A stretch of DNA of 34,643 nucleotides from Zoogloea sp. Its GTDB lineage: Bacteria; Pseudomonadota; Gammaproteobacteria; Burkholderiales; Rhodocyclaceae. The DNA lies in contig JAKLLO010000032.1 of NCBI GenBank assembly GCA_023150095.1, positions 1-34,643 of the forward strand. Direction: 5' to 3'. A program made the translations under genes and the position numbers. Of the stretch, positions 1 through 7,782 are shown piece after piece. Positions within the stretch are counted from its first letter, which is position 1; each line of letters opens with the position of its first letter. The notes under the pieces are model-generated. The model ran no database searches, was not told where the DNA came from, and saw only the letters and a list, made by a program, of their open reading frames with translations.

Positions 1-56
1 GCGTGGGAGGAATGACCTCTCTCACGCCCTGCCTAAGCATTCCAGGAGCAAAAAAC

Positions 57-101
57 ATGGGAATACGACACTACCCCGACGAGGCCCGCATCTACGCGTA
101 G
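57..101 (+). CDS. Possible 14-codon leader ORF or broken gene start
   Basis: An ATG is preceded by AGGAG at about 8 bases spacing and opens a frame of only 14 codons ending in TAG. The frame stays open for roughly 60 further codons after the amber stop, so it could be the start of a gene with a premature stop, or a leader peptide. The product matches nothing I recognise. A hairpin-capable stretch lies just upstream at 1-27. The only support is the ribosome binding site. Confidence 0.2.
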   Translation: MGIRHYPDEARIYA

Positions 102-334
102 ACATGGCGATGGCGCAATCTTTCCTCGATCTCGATCCGATCAGCCATGATCGCCCTGGATCCTACAGGCTGCTACCTGGTCTTTGTATTGACCAAAAAC
201 CCGTGCAGCTACTCCACACGCCGCCACCGAGACCTTTCAACTTGGGCGGAGTGTCTCTCATACCAGACATTCAATTGATTCCCCTCATTTGAAAATGCCG
301 GCAATTCGATCATGCTTCTTTACTGCCAGTTCCG

Positions 335-373
335 GAAATTCAAACCAAGCATTTTCGTTTCGGTTTCAATTTC
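335..373. promoter_or_regulatory. Inverted repeat, candidate operator
   Basis: GAAATTCAAACC (335-346) and GGTTTCAATTTC (362-373) are inverted copies matching at 11 of 12 bases, separated by 15 bases. The repeat lies about 75 bases upstream of the promoter candidate at 448-477, so it could bind a regulator of the flhDC-like operon. Function is inferred from position and symmetry only. Confidence 0.35.
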
Positions 374-447
374 GCGATGAGAAGCCGGTGTCTATACGCA
401 AGCCCCGGCTGCAACGTGTTTTGCGGATCGCTGCCAACGGGCGGCCG

Positions 448-477
448 TTGACCGTCTGTATACCCGCCGAATAGTCT
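448..477 (+). promoter_or_regulatory. Candidate sigma70 promoter for the flhDC-like operon
   Basis: TTGACC (448-453) resembles a -35 box and TAGTCT (472-477) is a weak -10 box, with an 18-base spacer. Transcription would start about 85-90 bases before the regulator start codon at 573. The -10 box matches consensus at only three positions, so an activator may be needed or the site may be wrong. Confidence 0.3.
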
Positions 478-572
478 GGACTCCAACGACGCATTCGCTT
501 GGCGGGTCATCCACCTGACGATGAAATTGGCATTCGACTGCGTGTCTTTTCAAAGACTGCGTGGAGAATGCG

Positions 573-938
573 ATGGGTCGACTCGAACTCTCGCATGTTC
601 AGATCGCGAATTTGAACATGCTCCTCTTGATCGCCGAATGCGTGAAGCGCGATCACGCGATCGCTTGCAGCCGATTCGGACTCGACGCAGACCAGGCTGA
701 GTTCCTCGCCACGCTGGCTTACCAGGAGATCCTGGTGCTCGTGGCCCATTTGGGTGACGAGTGCCTGTTCCCGCCACGCACCGACCTGATTCAGGTGCTC
801 TCCTGGCCGCCGCAGCTGGCCAACGCGATGCTATTGGCACACCCGCCCCAACCGAGCCGCCCGGTGCGCCCGAGTGAGGCCATGTCGCCCATGTCGCCTG
901 CTTCGCTCCATCCCTGTGGCGAGCCGTTGTCCGAATGA
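573..938 (+). CDS. FlhD-like subunit of a transfer-gene activator
   Basis: The 121-residue product aligns by eye along much of its length with the flagellar regulator FlhD. An N-terminal 'IANLNMLLLIAECV' helix is followed by a 'CSRFGLDADQAEFLATLAYQEILVLVA' segment, matching the order of helices in FlhD. FlhD pairs with FlhC to form a hetero-oligomeric DNA-binding activator. On conjugative elements the equivalent pairs (SetDC of SXT/R391, AcaDC of IncC plasmids, BisDC of ICEclc) switch on transfer genes. I chose ATG 573 because GGAG lies six bases upstream; GTG at 561 in the same frame would add four residues. Its stop overlaps the next start as ATGA, so the two are translationally coupled. 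No flagellar genes are nearby and the next genes are relaxase and coupling protein, so transfer control is the likely role. Confidence 0.75.
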   Translation: MGRLELSHVQIANLNMLLLIAECVKRDHAIACSRFGLDADQAEFLATLAYQEILVLVAHLGDECLFPPRTDLIQVLSWPPQLANAMLLAHPPQPSRPVRPSEAMSPMSPASLHPCGEPLSE

Positions 939-1582
939 ACCACGAGCGCAATCTGCTCCACGCACAGCGGCACATTCGCGCGCTCGCTCTGGCAACCGAA
1001 TGCGCAGAACTCGGCGCCCGGATCCGCACCATGCAGTTGCTGACGGGCCTCTCGCCCAGCCAGTTGCAGCACCTCTTCCGCCACCCCTTGAGCGGCCCCC
1101 GCCGCGGGCGCCACCCGGACTCTCGCGAGTGGTACCACACCGCCAATCTTCTGTGCCGCACCGAAGCCTCCATCGTCGTGGTGCTCTTCAGGCGCCTGGC
1201 CGCACGCGGCATCGATCCCCCCAACGCCCTCATCGGCGCCTACCGCCACTATGCCGCCGCTTGCAAGACGGCGCCGCGCATCACCTTCGATCGCGCCTTC
1301 GATCTCGTCGCCCACACCACGGGCCGCTGGTTCGTCACGGGCCGCAGCTTCTCGGTGTTCACCTGCCCCGAATGCCAAAGCGAATACCTGACCAGCCTCA
1401 GCCTCGCTCCGATGAGCAACCACGAATGCCCCTTCTGCAAGCTGCTCAAGCGCTACACAAAGGATCCGCGCATCCAGGCGAGCTATCCCGTGCGGCCCAC
1501 GCCACGCGTCGCTCAGATGCTGTGGATCCGCTCGCTCTGGTTCGAGCCCCGCGGCGAGCAGCCAAACGCGAATTCGGCCTGA
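935..1582 (+). CDS. FlhC-like subunit of a transfer-gene activator
   Basis: This 215-residue protein resembles FlhC. It has the N-terminal helical region with 'ELGARIRTM', the conserved 'EWYHTANLLCRTEASIVVVLFRRL' stretch (FlhC has DWF.TWE..VHAS), and a zinc site with two CxxC pairs at C144/C147 and C165/C168. The 17-residue gap between the pairs is close to that of FlhC, whose four cysteines bind one zinc. In FlhC-type proteins the zinc region supports DNA binding by the FlhD-FlhC complex. The gene overlaps the FlhD-like gene by 4 bases. It extends further C-terminally than E. coli FlhC, with a basic tail ending 'FEPRGEQPNANSA'. By analogy with SetC, AcaC and BisC I infer it is the DNA-contacting half of the activator of the tra operons downstream. 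Confidence 0.8.
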   Translation: MNHERNLLHAQRHIRALALATECAELGARIRTMQLLTGLSPSQLQHLFRHPLSGPRRGRHPDSREWYHTANLLCRTEASIVVVLFRRLAARGIDPPNALIGAYRHYAAACKTAPRITFDRAFDLVAHTTGRWFVTGRSFSVFTCPECQSEYLTSLSLAPMSNHECPFCKLLKRYTKDPRIQASYPVRPTPRVAQMLWIRSLWFEPRGEQPNANSA

Positions 1583-1662
1583 TCTGGCGTCATTTCCCAG
1601 TGGGCAGTTGAGGCCGCGCGCCGCACGATGGGCCATCCCATGTCGCGTTCGAGCCCAACCCG

Positions 1663-3399
1663 ATGTCCGCCGATTCGACCAGCCCGCTCTCCGGATACGG
1701 AGCGAGCCTCGCAGAATTCCGCTACCCCTCCGTCGATCCCGGCATTCCCGTGTTCGAGGTCGATGCGCTGCTCGACGCGCATCGGGAATTGATCGACCGA
1801 ATCAAGCTGTGCTTCGGGATGGATCGTGCCAGCTTCGAGCAGTCGGTACGGCCGCTGTTGCAGCGCTATGCAGCCTTCGTTCATCTGTTGCCCTGCACCG
1901 CTGACAACTACTTCCACGAGCCCGGCGGCTTGCTACGCATCGGTCTGGAAACCGCGTTCTATGCGCTCCAAGGCACCGATGCCCACATCTTCTCAGGACG
2001 CGCCACCATCACCGAGCGGCGCAACCTGGAACCGCGCTGGCGTCAGGCCACCTTCATCGCCGGCTTGTGCTGCGAGCTGCATCGCCCGCTCAGCCACCTC
2101 ATTGTCACGGATGAGGCGGGCAACGAATGGTCGCCCTACCTCGGCCCTCTGACCGACTGGCTCAAGGCCCATCAGGTCACACGCTATTTCCTCAAATGGC
2201 GGCCCAACGCACTCGAAAGCCGCCCTCTGGGTCTGTTCGCACTCCCCCACGTCGTCGCCGCCGACGTGCTGCAAGACCTCGCCAACGGCAACACGCAGAT
2301 CGTGCCGCACCTGCTCGCCACAATCGCCGGCCTCCCGATCTACCGCGATCACAACGTCCTGGAGACGCTTGTCCGGCGCGCACTGGCCCTCGTCATCGAC
2401 CGTTTCCTGCTCGCCAGCGCACAGCGCTACGGCAAGCCTCAGCTCGGTTCCCATCTCGAACGCTACCTCGTCGATGCACTGCGCCGCCTCGTCGTGGCCA
2501 ATGCGAGCTGGACACCGAACGCGGACAAGTCGCGGGTCTGGTACGGCAACGACGGGATGTTCATCATCTGGCCCAGTGCCGCGGACGACGTCCGCAAGCT
2601 CCTGGAGGCCGACCAGTTGCCTGGCATCCCGAAGGCCCCGGAAACCATCCTCGAAGTGCTGCTGACCGCCGGGGTGCTCTCGGCGCAAGAGGGCGGCAAG
2701 GCAACCTGGCTCATTCATCCGCCGACCGGCAAGACGGCACTCGAAGCCGTCAAACTCAGCGCACCCGGCATCCTGTACGCCGAGTTGGACAAGCTGCCCG
2801 AGGCCTTGTCGCTGTCACTGCTGACGCCGCCGCCTCCCGCCGGGCCATCGGCATCGCCCGCCTCGACCGCAAGCTCCCCGCAGGTTTCCCCAACGGCGGC
2901 CCGACGCCGCATCCGCACGGCCCCCTCCGACACGGCAGAGACACAAGCCGCCGAACCGCCGCCAGAACAACTGCCGCTCAGCGCCGTGCCGCTCTCGGCT
3001 CCGTCCGACCAGGGCACCTCCCCAGCAACCAGCGACCCGACGCCCTCGGATCCCCCCGCACCGGCCGCGCCCCCCGAATCCCCCAAGCTGCTCGCCCCAT
3101 TGCGCCTGCCCTTGACCGTCCGCGATGCGCTGCAGGACATCGTCGCCACGCTCGGCGGCGCAGAGGAAGGATGGTGGGCCGCATTGCCGGCGCAAGACGG
3201 TCTGTTCATTCCGCTCGCGTCGCTGGCCACGCGCAAGCTGACGCCCCCCGCAGCCATACGTGCGATGAACGAGGCGGGAATGCTCGTCACGGCCTCACCC
3301 CTGACCCGCTCGTTCCAGGGCCAGGAAGTCGTCGGCATCCTGCTCGCGGCTCGGCACGTGCAGGGCATGCCGCAAGCTGCGGCAAGCGGAGCGCAGTGA
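1663..3399 (+). CDS. traI: TraI_2-family (MOBH-type) relaxase/nickase
   Basis: The 578-residue product has the two-domain plan of MOBH relaxases. An N-terminal TraI_2 domain (about residues 20-330) is joined by a Pro/Ala/Ser-rich linker (about 390-480) to a C-terminal winged-helix-like domain (about 485-570, the DUF1528/TraI_2_C type). MOBH relaxases nick oriT and pilot the strand to the coupling protein. Conserved landmarks are 'HEPGGLLRIGLE' (85-96), 'WRQATFIAGLCCELHRPLSHL' around 126-146 and 'YGKPQLGSHLERYLVDALRRLV' around 256-277. Where typical family members have H in GGLLxH and an HD dyad, this protein has I and 'CE', so the classic metal ligands are not evident. ATG 1663 is the first start in the frame and has only a weak ribosome site. 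TraD follows after one base. No other relaxase is in the window. Confidence 0.8.
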   Translation: MSADSTSPLSGYGASLAEFRYPSVDPGIPVFEVDALLDAHRELIDRIKLCFGMDRASFEQSVRPLLQRYAAFVHLLPCTADNYFHEPGGLLRIGLETAFYALQGTDAHIFSGRATITERRNLEPRWRQATFIAGLCCELHRPLSHLIVTDEAGNEWSPYLGPLTDWLKAHQVTRYFLKWRPNALESRPLGLFALPHVVAADVLQDLANGNTQIVPHLLATIAGLPIYRDHNVLETLVRRALALVIDRFLLASAQRYGKPQLGSHLERYLVDALRRLVVANASWTPNADKSRVWYGNDGMFIIWPSAADDVRKLLEADQLPGIPKAPETILEVLLTAGVLSAQEGGKATWLIHPPTGKTALEAVKLSAPGILYAELDKLPEALSLSLLTPPPPAGPSASPASTASSPQVSPTAARRRIRTAPSDTAETQAAEPPPEQLPLSAVPLSAPSDQGTSPATSDPTPSDPPAPAAPPESPKLLAPLRLPLTVRDALQDIVATLGGAEEGWWAALPAQDGLFIPLASLATRKLTPPAAIRAMNEAGMLVTASPLTRSFQGQEVVGILLAARHVQGMPQAAASGAQ

Positions 3400-3400
3400 C

Positions 3401-5308
3401 ATGCTGGCGCGTGCCTATGAAATGCCCTGGCGCCGCGCCTATGAGGCCTACGCAAGCTCAGCCTGGCTCGTGGCACTGGTGGCAACGGTCATTGCATCGG
3501 CGCTTTCGCACGTGCCAACGCAAGTGGCCATGCCCCTGGCGCTCACCTGCCTCGCCATGGCGGTGTGGCGAGCGGCACAAGCGGCGCACATCATGGTGTT
3601 GCGCGCGGCGCTCACCGGACGGGCGATGCAGGTCATCGGCCCGGTCGAGCAGGAGAAGCTGACCGGGGATCCCGGGCAGGTCTTCCTCGGCTTCGGTTTC
3701 GATTGGCTGCCCCAGCATTCGCAGCGCCTGTACGAACTCGCCAAGATCGATTACCGCCGCTACACAGCATCGCCAGCCCTGCTCAATCTCCTCGGGTACA
3801 AGGTCACGCCCCAGCCGGACGCCGAGATCGGCCTGCCGTACATCCATGGCGTCGAGCCGCGCGAGCGCGCGCTGTACCGGCCTTTGCAGAACTTCGAGGG
3901 GGGCACCCTGTTGGTCGGGACCACCCAGGCCGGCAAGGGCGTCGCGCTGTCGAACCTGGTCACCCAGGCCATCCGTCGCGGCGATGTCGTCATCGTCATC
4001 GATCCGAAGAACAGCCGACGCCTGAAACGCGCGGCCATCCGGGCCTGCGAGCGCTACCGCGATGCGGACACCTTCATGGAGTTCCATCCGGCTTTTCCGG
4101 AAGCGGGTGTGCGATTGGACTTTGCCTTCAATTGGCAAAAACCCACCGAGCTGGCGTCACGTGTGCAGTCCATCCTGCCACCGGACACCGCGGGTGCTTT
4201 TGGCGCCTTCTCCTGGGATGCGGTCAACGTCGTCGTCCAAGGCCTCGTGGATCTCGAAGAGCGCCCGAGCCTGGCCAAGCTGACCCGCTACATCGAAGGG
4301 GGCATCGAGCCCGTGCTGGAGCAGTCGCTGCGCCGCTTCTACGAGACCGAGTTCCGGGACGGCTGGCGCGAGCACCCGGAGATGAAGCGTCTGCTCAACG
4401 AGGCCCACAAGGGCAACATCAAGCGACCGTCCGAAGCGGCCAGCGCCGACCTGATGGCCTTCGTGGCCTTCTATGAGCACCACGTGCCGCAGAGCCAGCG
4501 CAACAAGGTGATCGACTCGCAGGTGCGCGTGTTCAGGCACAACAGGGAGCACTACCAAAAGATCACGGCGAACCTCCTGCCGATCCTGTCGATGCTGACC
4601 TCGGGCGATCTGGGCCGCAGCCTGAGCCCGGATCCGTTCGACCCCGCCGACAAGCGGCCGATCATGAACTTCGAGAAGCTGGAGCGCGGCGGCCATGTGC
4701 TCTACATGTGCCTGGACTCTCTTCCTGATCCGTCGGTCGCCTCCGCCATCGGCGCCCTCGCGCTGGCCGACCTCGCCGCACGCGCCGGCATGCGCTACAA
4801 CCTGGGCGGCTACCGCCGTATCTCGCTGTTCGTCGACGAGGTATCGAATGTCATCAACCAGCCCTTGATCGAGATCCTGAACAAGGGGGCCGAGGGTGGC
4901 ATCTTCACCACCTGCGCCATGCAGACGCTGGCCGACCTGGCCAAGCGTCTGGGCAGCGAAGACGCTGCCCGCATGGCGCTCGGCAACCTCAACAACCTCA
5001 TCGCCCTGCGCTCGAAGGACCGGCCGACGCAGGACTTCGTCGTCGAGACCTTCGGCAAGACGGCCATCCATTCCCTGCGCGTCGGTATGGGTCACGGCGC
5101 CGACGCGCACCTCGGTGACTTCTCGGCCAACTACTCAGCGCAGATCAGCGAAACCTTCGAGGAAATGATCCCGGCCGACGTGCTCGGCAAGCTGCCCAAC
5201 CTGCAGTACTTCGCCTCGGTCTCGGGCGGGCGCATCATCAAGGGCCGCTTTCCGATCCTCGACACGGAAACGCCCTTCCCGGAGCCGCTCCAGCGGCTGG
5301 CGGCATGA
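3401..5308 (+). CDS. traD: TraD, conjugative coupling ATPase (SXT/TOL subfamily)
   Basis: The 635-residue product is a type IV coupling protein, the inner-membrane hexameric ATPase that links the relaxosome to the secretion channel and pumps DNA. Two hydrophobic segments at about residues 20-37 and 42-58 anchor the N terminus. Walker A is GTTQAGKG (173-180) and Walker B is 'ISLFVDE' near residue 478. The 'MQTLADLAKRLGSEDAARMALGNLNNLIALRSKD' stretch is typical of SXT/TOL-type TraD, whose usual length (about 630) matches. It starts one base after traI and overlaps the next gene by 4 bases, so the three probably form one transcript. TraI followed by TraD is the order found in SXT/R391 and IncC elements. 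Confidence 0.93.
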   Translation: MLARAYEMPWRRAYEAYASSAWLVALVATVIASALSHVPTQVAMPLALTCLAMAVWRAAQAAHIMVLRAALTGRAMQVIGPVEQEKLTGDPGQVFLGFGFDWLPQHSQRLYELAKIDYRRYTASPALLNLLGYKVTPQPDAEIGLPYIHGVEPRERALYRPLQNFEGGTLLVGTTQAGKGVALSNLVTQAIRRGDVVIVIDPKNSRRLKRAAIRACERYRDADTFMEFHPAFPEAGVRLDFAFNWQKPTELASRVQSILPPDTAGAFGAFSWDAVNVVVQGLVDLEERPSLAKLTRYIEGGIEPVLEQSLRRFYETEFRDGWREHPEMKRLLNEAHKGNIKRPSEAASADLMAFVAFYEHHVPQSQRNKVIDSQVRVFRHNREHYQKITANLLPILSMLTSGDLGRSLSPDPFDPADKRPIMNFEKLERGGHVLYMCLDSLPDPSVASAIGALALADLAARAGMRYNLGGYRRISLFVDEVSNVINQPLIEILNKGAEGGIFTTCAMQTLADLAKRLGSEDAARMALGNLNNLIALRSKDRPTQDFVVETFGKTAIHSLRVGMGHGADAHLGDFSANYSAQISETFEEMIPADVLGKLPNLQYFASVSGGRIIKGRFPILDTETPFPEPLQRLAA

Positions 5309-5928
5309 TCCGCGTCATCTCGATCGCGGCGCTGACCCTGCTGCTCATCTTCGTGCTGTACCTGCCGGCCGCGAATCCGCCCGAGCGGTTCATGGCCCAG
5401 ATCCGCAACGAACACGGGCTCAATACGGCGTTCTGGGGCGAGGCCCGGGCCGAAGGCATCCTGGAACGCACCCTGGCGATGAACCAGGCTCTGAGCGGCG
5501 CCAGTCCAGTGCCGAACGCCACGCAGGCGCCACACACCGACCGCATGGCCGAAGCCGTCACCCAGGAAATGGAGCGCGTAAACCAACGCTTCTTCGGCAA
5601 CGCCTATTTCCGCTCGATCGACGCCCTCCTGTTGCTCGCCACCTTTCGCCTGGCCGCGCTGGTCGAATGGCTGCCCGTACAGGCGTTCGTGATCCTGGCA
5701 CTGGTGATCGACGGCCTGATCGTCCGCATCCTGCGCTCCAAGGAATTCAAACCGCATGACCCGGAATGGTTTGCGCTGCATGCCAGCGCGTTCGTGCTGC
5801 TCGCCTGTGGCAGCGTCGTGGCCTTCCTCGTACCGCTCACCATCGCGCCGCCCCTGTTGGCGCTCGTGCCGGTCGTCGGCACGCTCTTTCTGAGCCGCGT
5901 CATCGCGAACTTCCACCGGCAAGGTTGA
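5305..5928 (+). CDS. DUF4400-type inner-membrane protein of the mobilisation operon
   Basis: The 207-residue protein starts with a signal-anchor helix (about residues 5-23) and has further hydrophobic segments around 105-145 ('ALLLLATFRLAALVEWLPVQAFVILALVIDGLIVRIL') and 160-200. The central 'ERVNQRFFGNAYFRSIDALLLLATFRLAALVEWLP' region is what I associate with DUF4400 proteins, which sit directly after traD in SXT/IncC-type and PFGI-type elements. Its biochemical role is unknown to me; by position it probably helps the coupling protein or channel at the inner membrane. Its start overlaps the traD stop (ATGA). About 100 bases with no obvious feature separate it from the convergent gene downstream. 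Confidence 0.7.
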   Translation: MIRVISIAALTLLLIFVLYLPAANPPERFMAQIRNEHGLNTAFWGEARAEGILERTLAMNQALSGASPVPNATQAPHTDRMAEAVTQEMERVNQRFFGNAYFRSIDALLLLATFRLAALVEWLPVQAFVILALVIDGLIVRILRSKEFKPHDPEWFALHASAFVLLACGSVVAFLVPLTIAPPLLALVPVVGTLFLSRVIANFHRQG

Positions 5929-6028
5929 GTGCGGTGCAGTCGAGCAATCCCGCGCGCAACATCGGCTGCTCTTGCCCCGACACCCGGAATGCGTCCCTCG
6001 GACTACGAACTCAAATCGAAACCCGACA

Positions 6029-7135
6029 TCAGCGCAATATCCGGTCGAGCTGTGGGCGCAAAGCTGGAAACCGCTGTCCCAAGGCCACCACCGTCTCCGC
6101 CTGCAAGCGGAGCAACTCCGCGATGTCTTCAGCGACCTCCCTCACCCCGGCCGTCAGGTGAATATCGACGATGTCTCTGCTCACCCGAGCCTGGCTAGGA
6201 ATCAGCAGCAGCGACGATTGGCTGACCCAAACAGGTAGTTCGATCAGGTAGGCGGCACCGGCCAGCATCGCCACGTCAGCCAGGACACGATGGTTGCGTG
6301 GCACCTGCAAGACGAAGAACTGCTCCAACAGCCAGCGCCATGCCGGTGCATTCAGACAATCCAGCGAGAGCTGCGCTCGCAACGGCATGGCCCGGCCGAT
6401 CTCGCGAGCGATGTAGGCTGCACCCGCCAAGTGATGGCTGCCCCCGCCGTTACAGACGAACAGCCGACCATCCCAGGCCTGGAGCATGAGGGTGTCCGAG
6501 CCAGGCGAATGGATCAGACGCACCTCCCTATGCCGGGTCATGACCGCGAAGCCAGCTTCATCGGCCGACACTTTCAGATACGCCGCATAGTCGCGCCCGA
6601 AGTCCTGAACGCTATCGAAAGACCGATCTTCCGATTGGCTGTTGCATATCCCTTCAACTTCGGTGATGTCGAAATCGAAATCGGGAACCCGGATCGTCTC
6701 GGCAAGTGCGCCACACGGATTGGTCACACGCGACTGGTTGCCCTGCACTCCCTTGAAGCACCACCCTCCGTACGTTGATTTGTCGATGGAGGGTGAAGTC
6801 TGCGCAAGGTGGTCCCACATCACGGTGGATCCCTTGAAGATTCCTGCCCTGCGGCGCAGCGGGAACACCAGGTCCATTTCCCCTTCCAGCCGACGAACGC
6901 CCTCAACCAACTTCCGCCATCGCTCCCCCCGAAACCTGGACAGTGGCGTAGGCCAGCGCAGCCATCGGCGCCATAGGGGCCACGCGTCCGCCTGAAGCAC
7001 GGCCACGGGGAGGTTCTCGTCCTCAATTCGAGCTTGACTGAGCAAGCAATGCTCCATGTTCAACAGCAATTCCCCTGTTTGAGCTATTTCAGAATCATGA
7101 GAGACAAGCTTGCCAAGTCTGGCAGGCAATGACAA
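6029..7135 (-). CDS. Uncharacterised 368-residue protein on the opposite strand
   Basis: This is the only long gene running against the transfer operons. I see no signal peptide or membrane helix, so it is probably cytoplasmic. The best landmark is a 'CNGGGSHHLAGAAYIAREIG' segment (about residues 228-247), preceded by 'DTLMLQAWDGRLFV' and followed by an aromatic-rich region. The layout faintly recalls the DUF6685 family seen on some proteobacterial ICEs, but I cannot verify that. The start is uncertain: the frame opens at a TTG (7135) without a clear ribosome site, and the first ATG is at 7057. Codon usage is a little less GC-biased than in the tra genes, which suggests it was acquired separately. 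It is divergent from the gene at 7286 and may share its control region. Confidence 0.6.
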   Translation of the reverse strand: MSLPARLGKLVSHDSEIAQTGELLLNMEHCLLSQARIEDENLPVAVLQADAWPLWRRWLRWPTPLSRFRGERWRKLVEGVRRLEGEMDLVFPLRRRAGIFKGSTVMWDHLAQTSPSIDKSTYGGWCFKGVQGNQSRVTNPCGALAETIRVPDFDFDITEVEGICNSQSEDRSFDSVQDFGRDYAAYLKVSADEAGFAVMTRHREVRLIHSPGSDTLMLQAWDGRLFVCNGGGSHHLAGAAYIAREIGRAMPLRAQLSLDCLNAPAWRWLLEQFFVLQVPRNHRVLADVAMLAGAAYLIELPVWVSQSSLLLIPSQARVSRDIVDIHLTAGVREVAEDIAELLRLQAETVVALGQRFPALRPQLDRILR

Positions 7136-7193
7136 TCATGCTTGGACGCTCGTCAGCCGCAAGCACACCGGGCCGCAAGATTAGGTCCAGTGA

Positions 7194-7222
7194 CGAATTC
7201 GCAGTCAAAGCCCCCGAATTCG
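7194..7222. promoter_or_regulatory. Paired CGAATTCG palindromes in a divergent promoter region
   Basis: The 8-base palindrome CGAATTCG occurs at 7194-7201 and again at 7215-7222, exactly 21 bases apart, which is two helical turns. It lies between the reverse-strand gene (6029-7135) and the forward gene at 7286. Two identical palindromes on the same helix face suggest cooperative repressor or activator binding. No binding protein is known. Confidence 0.4.
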
Positions 7223-7285
7223 ACCGAGACCCGAGGGAACTGCATCGGTACGCTTCTCCCCATGCCACATCGAGAGGTCACCAGC

Positions 7286-7780
7286 ATGCAACCGGTCACG
7301 AACACCCAATCCAGCGAGGCGCAAGCCGGTCAATCGTCTTCGGGCACACCGGAGACTGTCGAGACACGCCTGTGGATCGAGGAACACACGTGGCTGTACG
7401 GCGTGCTCAAGAGTCCCTTGAACCAGGCGCCGACCTTTCGCTTTCCCGACCTGATCAGTGCGTGCGTCACGGCCGTGCTGACGCCCCCGGAAGGCTATCG
7501 CGCGCTGTTCACCTATCTCGGCACCCAGCTCGTGCTGCGCGACCCCGCCACGGCACGGCGCCGCGAAGCCATGTGGCGCCCCCAATACGAGCAGCTGCAA
7601 GACGTGCAACGCTCGCCCGCCAATCAACATCCCAACCCCAAGTTCCAGCTCGACCAGTTGACCACCGCCGCGGTGGCGCTGTGCAGCGAGGCCGACCCCA
7701 CTGGCGCGTTGGTGCTCAAGTACGCCCGCATGAACATGGCTGAACGCGCCAAGCCCCGTTTGCAGCAAGCGAGCGGCTGA
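7286..7780 (+). CDS. Uncharacterised cytoplasmic protein
   Basis: The 164-residue product has no signal peptide or membrane helix. The first 30 or so residues are Ser/Thr/Gln-rich and probably disordered. The rest looks helical, with 'VETRLWIEEHTWLYGVLKSPLNQ', 'RFPDLISACVTAVL' and 'FQLDQLTTAAVALCSEADPTGALVLKYARMNMAERAKP' segments. I do not recognise the family. I chose ATG 7286 because GAGAGGT lies just upstream; the open frame reaches back to 7142 without a good start. It stands alone between two noncoding stretches, so it has its own promoter or belongs to the start of the tra operon. A relaxosome accessory or regulatory role is possible from position but unsupported. Confidence 0.55.
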   Translation: MQPVTNTQSSEAQAGQSSSGTPETVETRLWIEEHTWLYGVLKSPLNQAPTFRFPDLISACVTAVLTPPEGYRALFTYLGTQLVLRDPATARRREAMWRPQYEQLQDVQRSPANQHPNPKFQLDQLTTAAVALCSEADPTGALVLKYARMNMAERAKPRLQQASG

Positions 7781-7782
7781 CG

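Larger units (their letters stand above)
1..572. other. Gene-free upstream region of the flhDC-like operon
   Basis: I see no convincing protein gene here. Short open frames at 104-292 and 289-474 lack good ribosome binding sites, and their predicted proteins are Pro/Arg/Ser-rich and resemble nothing I know. The composition is more AT-rich than the tra genes to the right, which is usual for control DNA. The region contains a short ORF with a good Shine-Dalgarno (57-101), an imperfect hairpin at 1-27, an inverted repeat at 335-373 and a sigma70-like promoter candidate at 448-477; the last two face the regulator operon starting at 573. It could also hold a decayed gene or part of oriT, but nothing in the sequence decides that. 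Confidence 0.5.

Noticed and set aside
104..474. Two short plus-strand ORFs before the regulator operon
   Set aside because: No ribosome sites, no coding-like composition and no recognisable product.
791..1636. 281-codon minus-strand frame opposite the flhDC-like genes
   Set aside because: The plus-strand proteins match FlhD and FlhC with overlapping ATGA coupling; the antisense product is an Ala/Gly-rich shadow.
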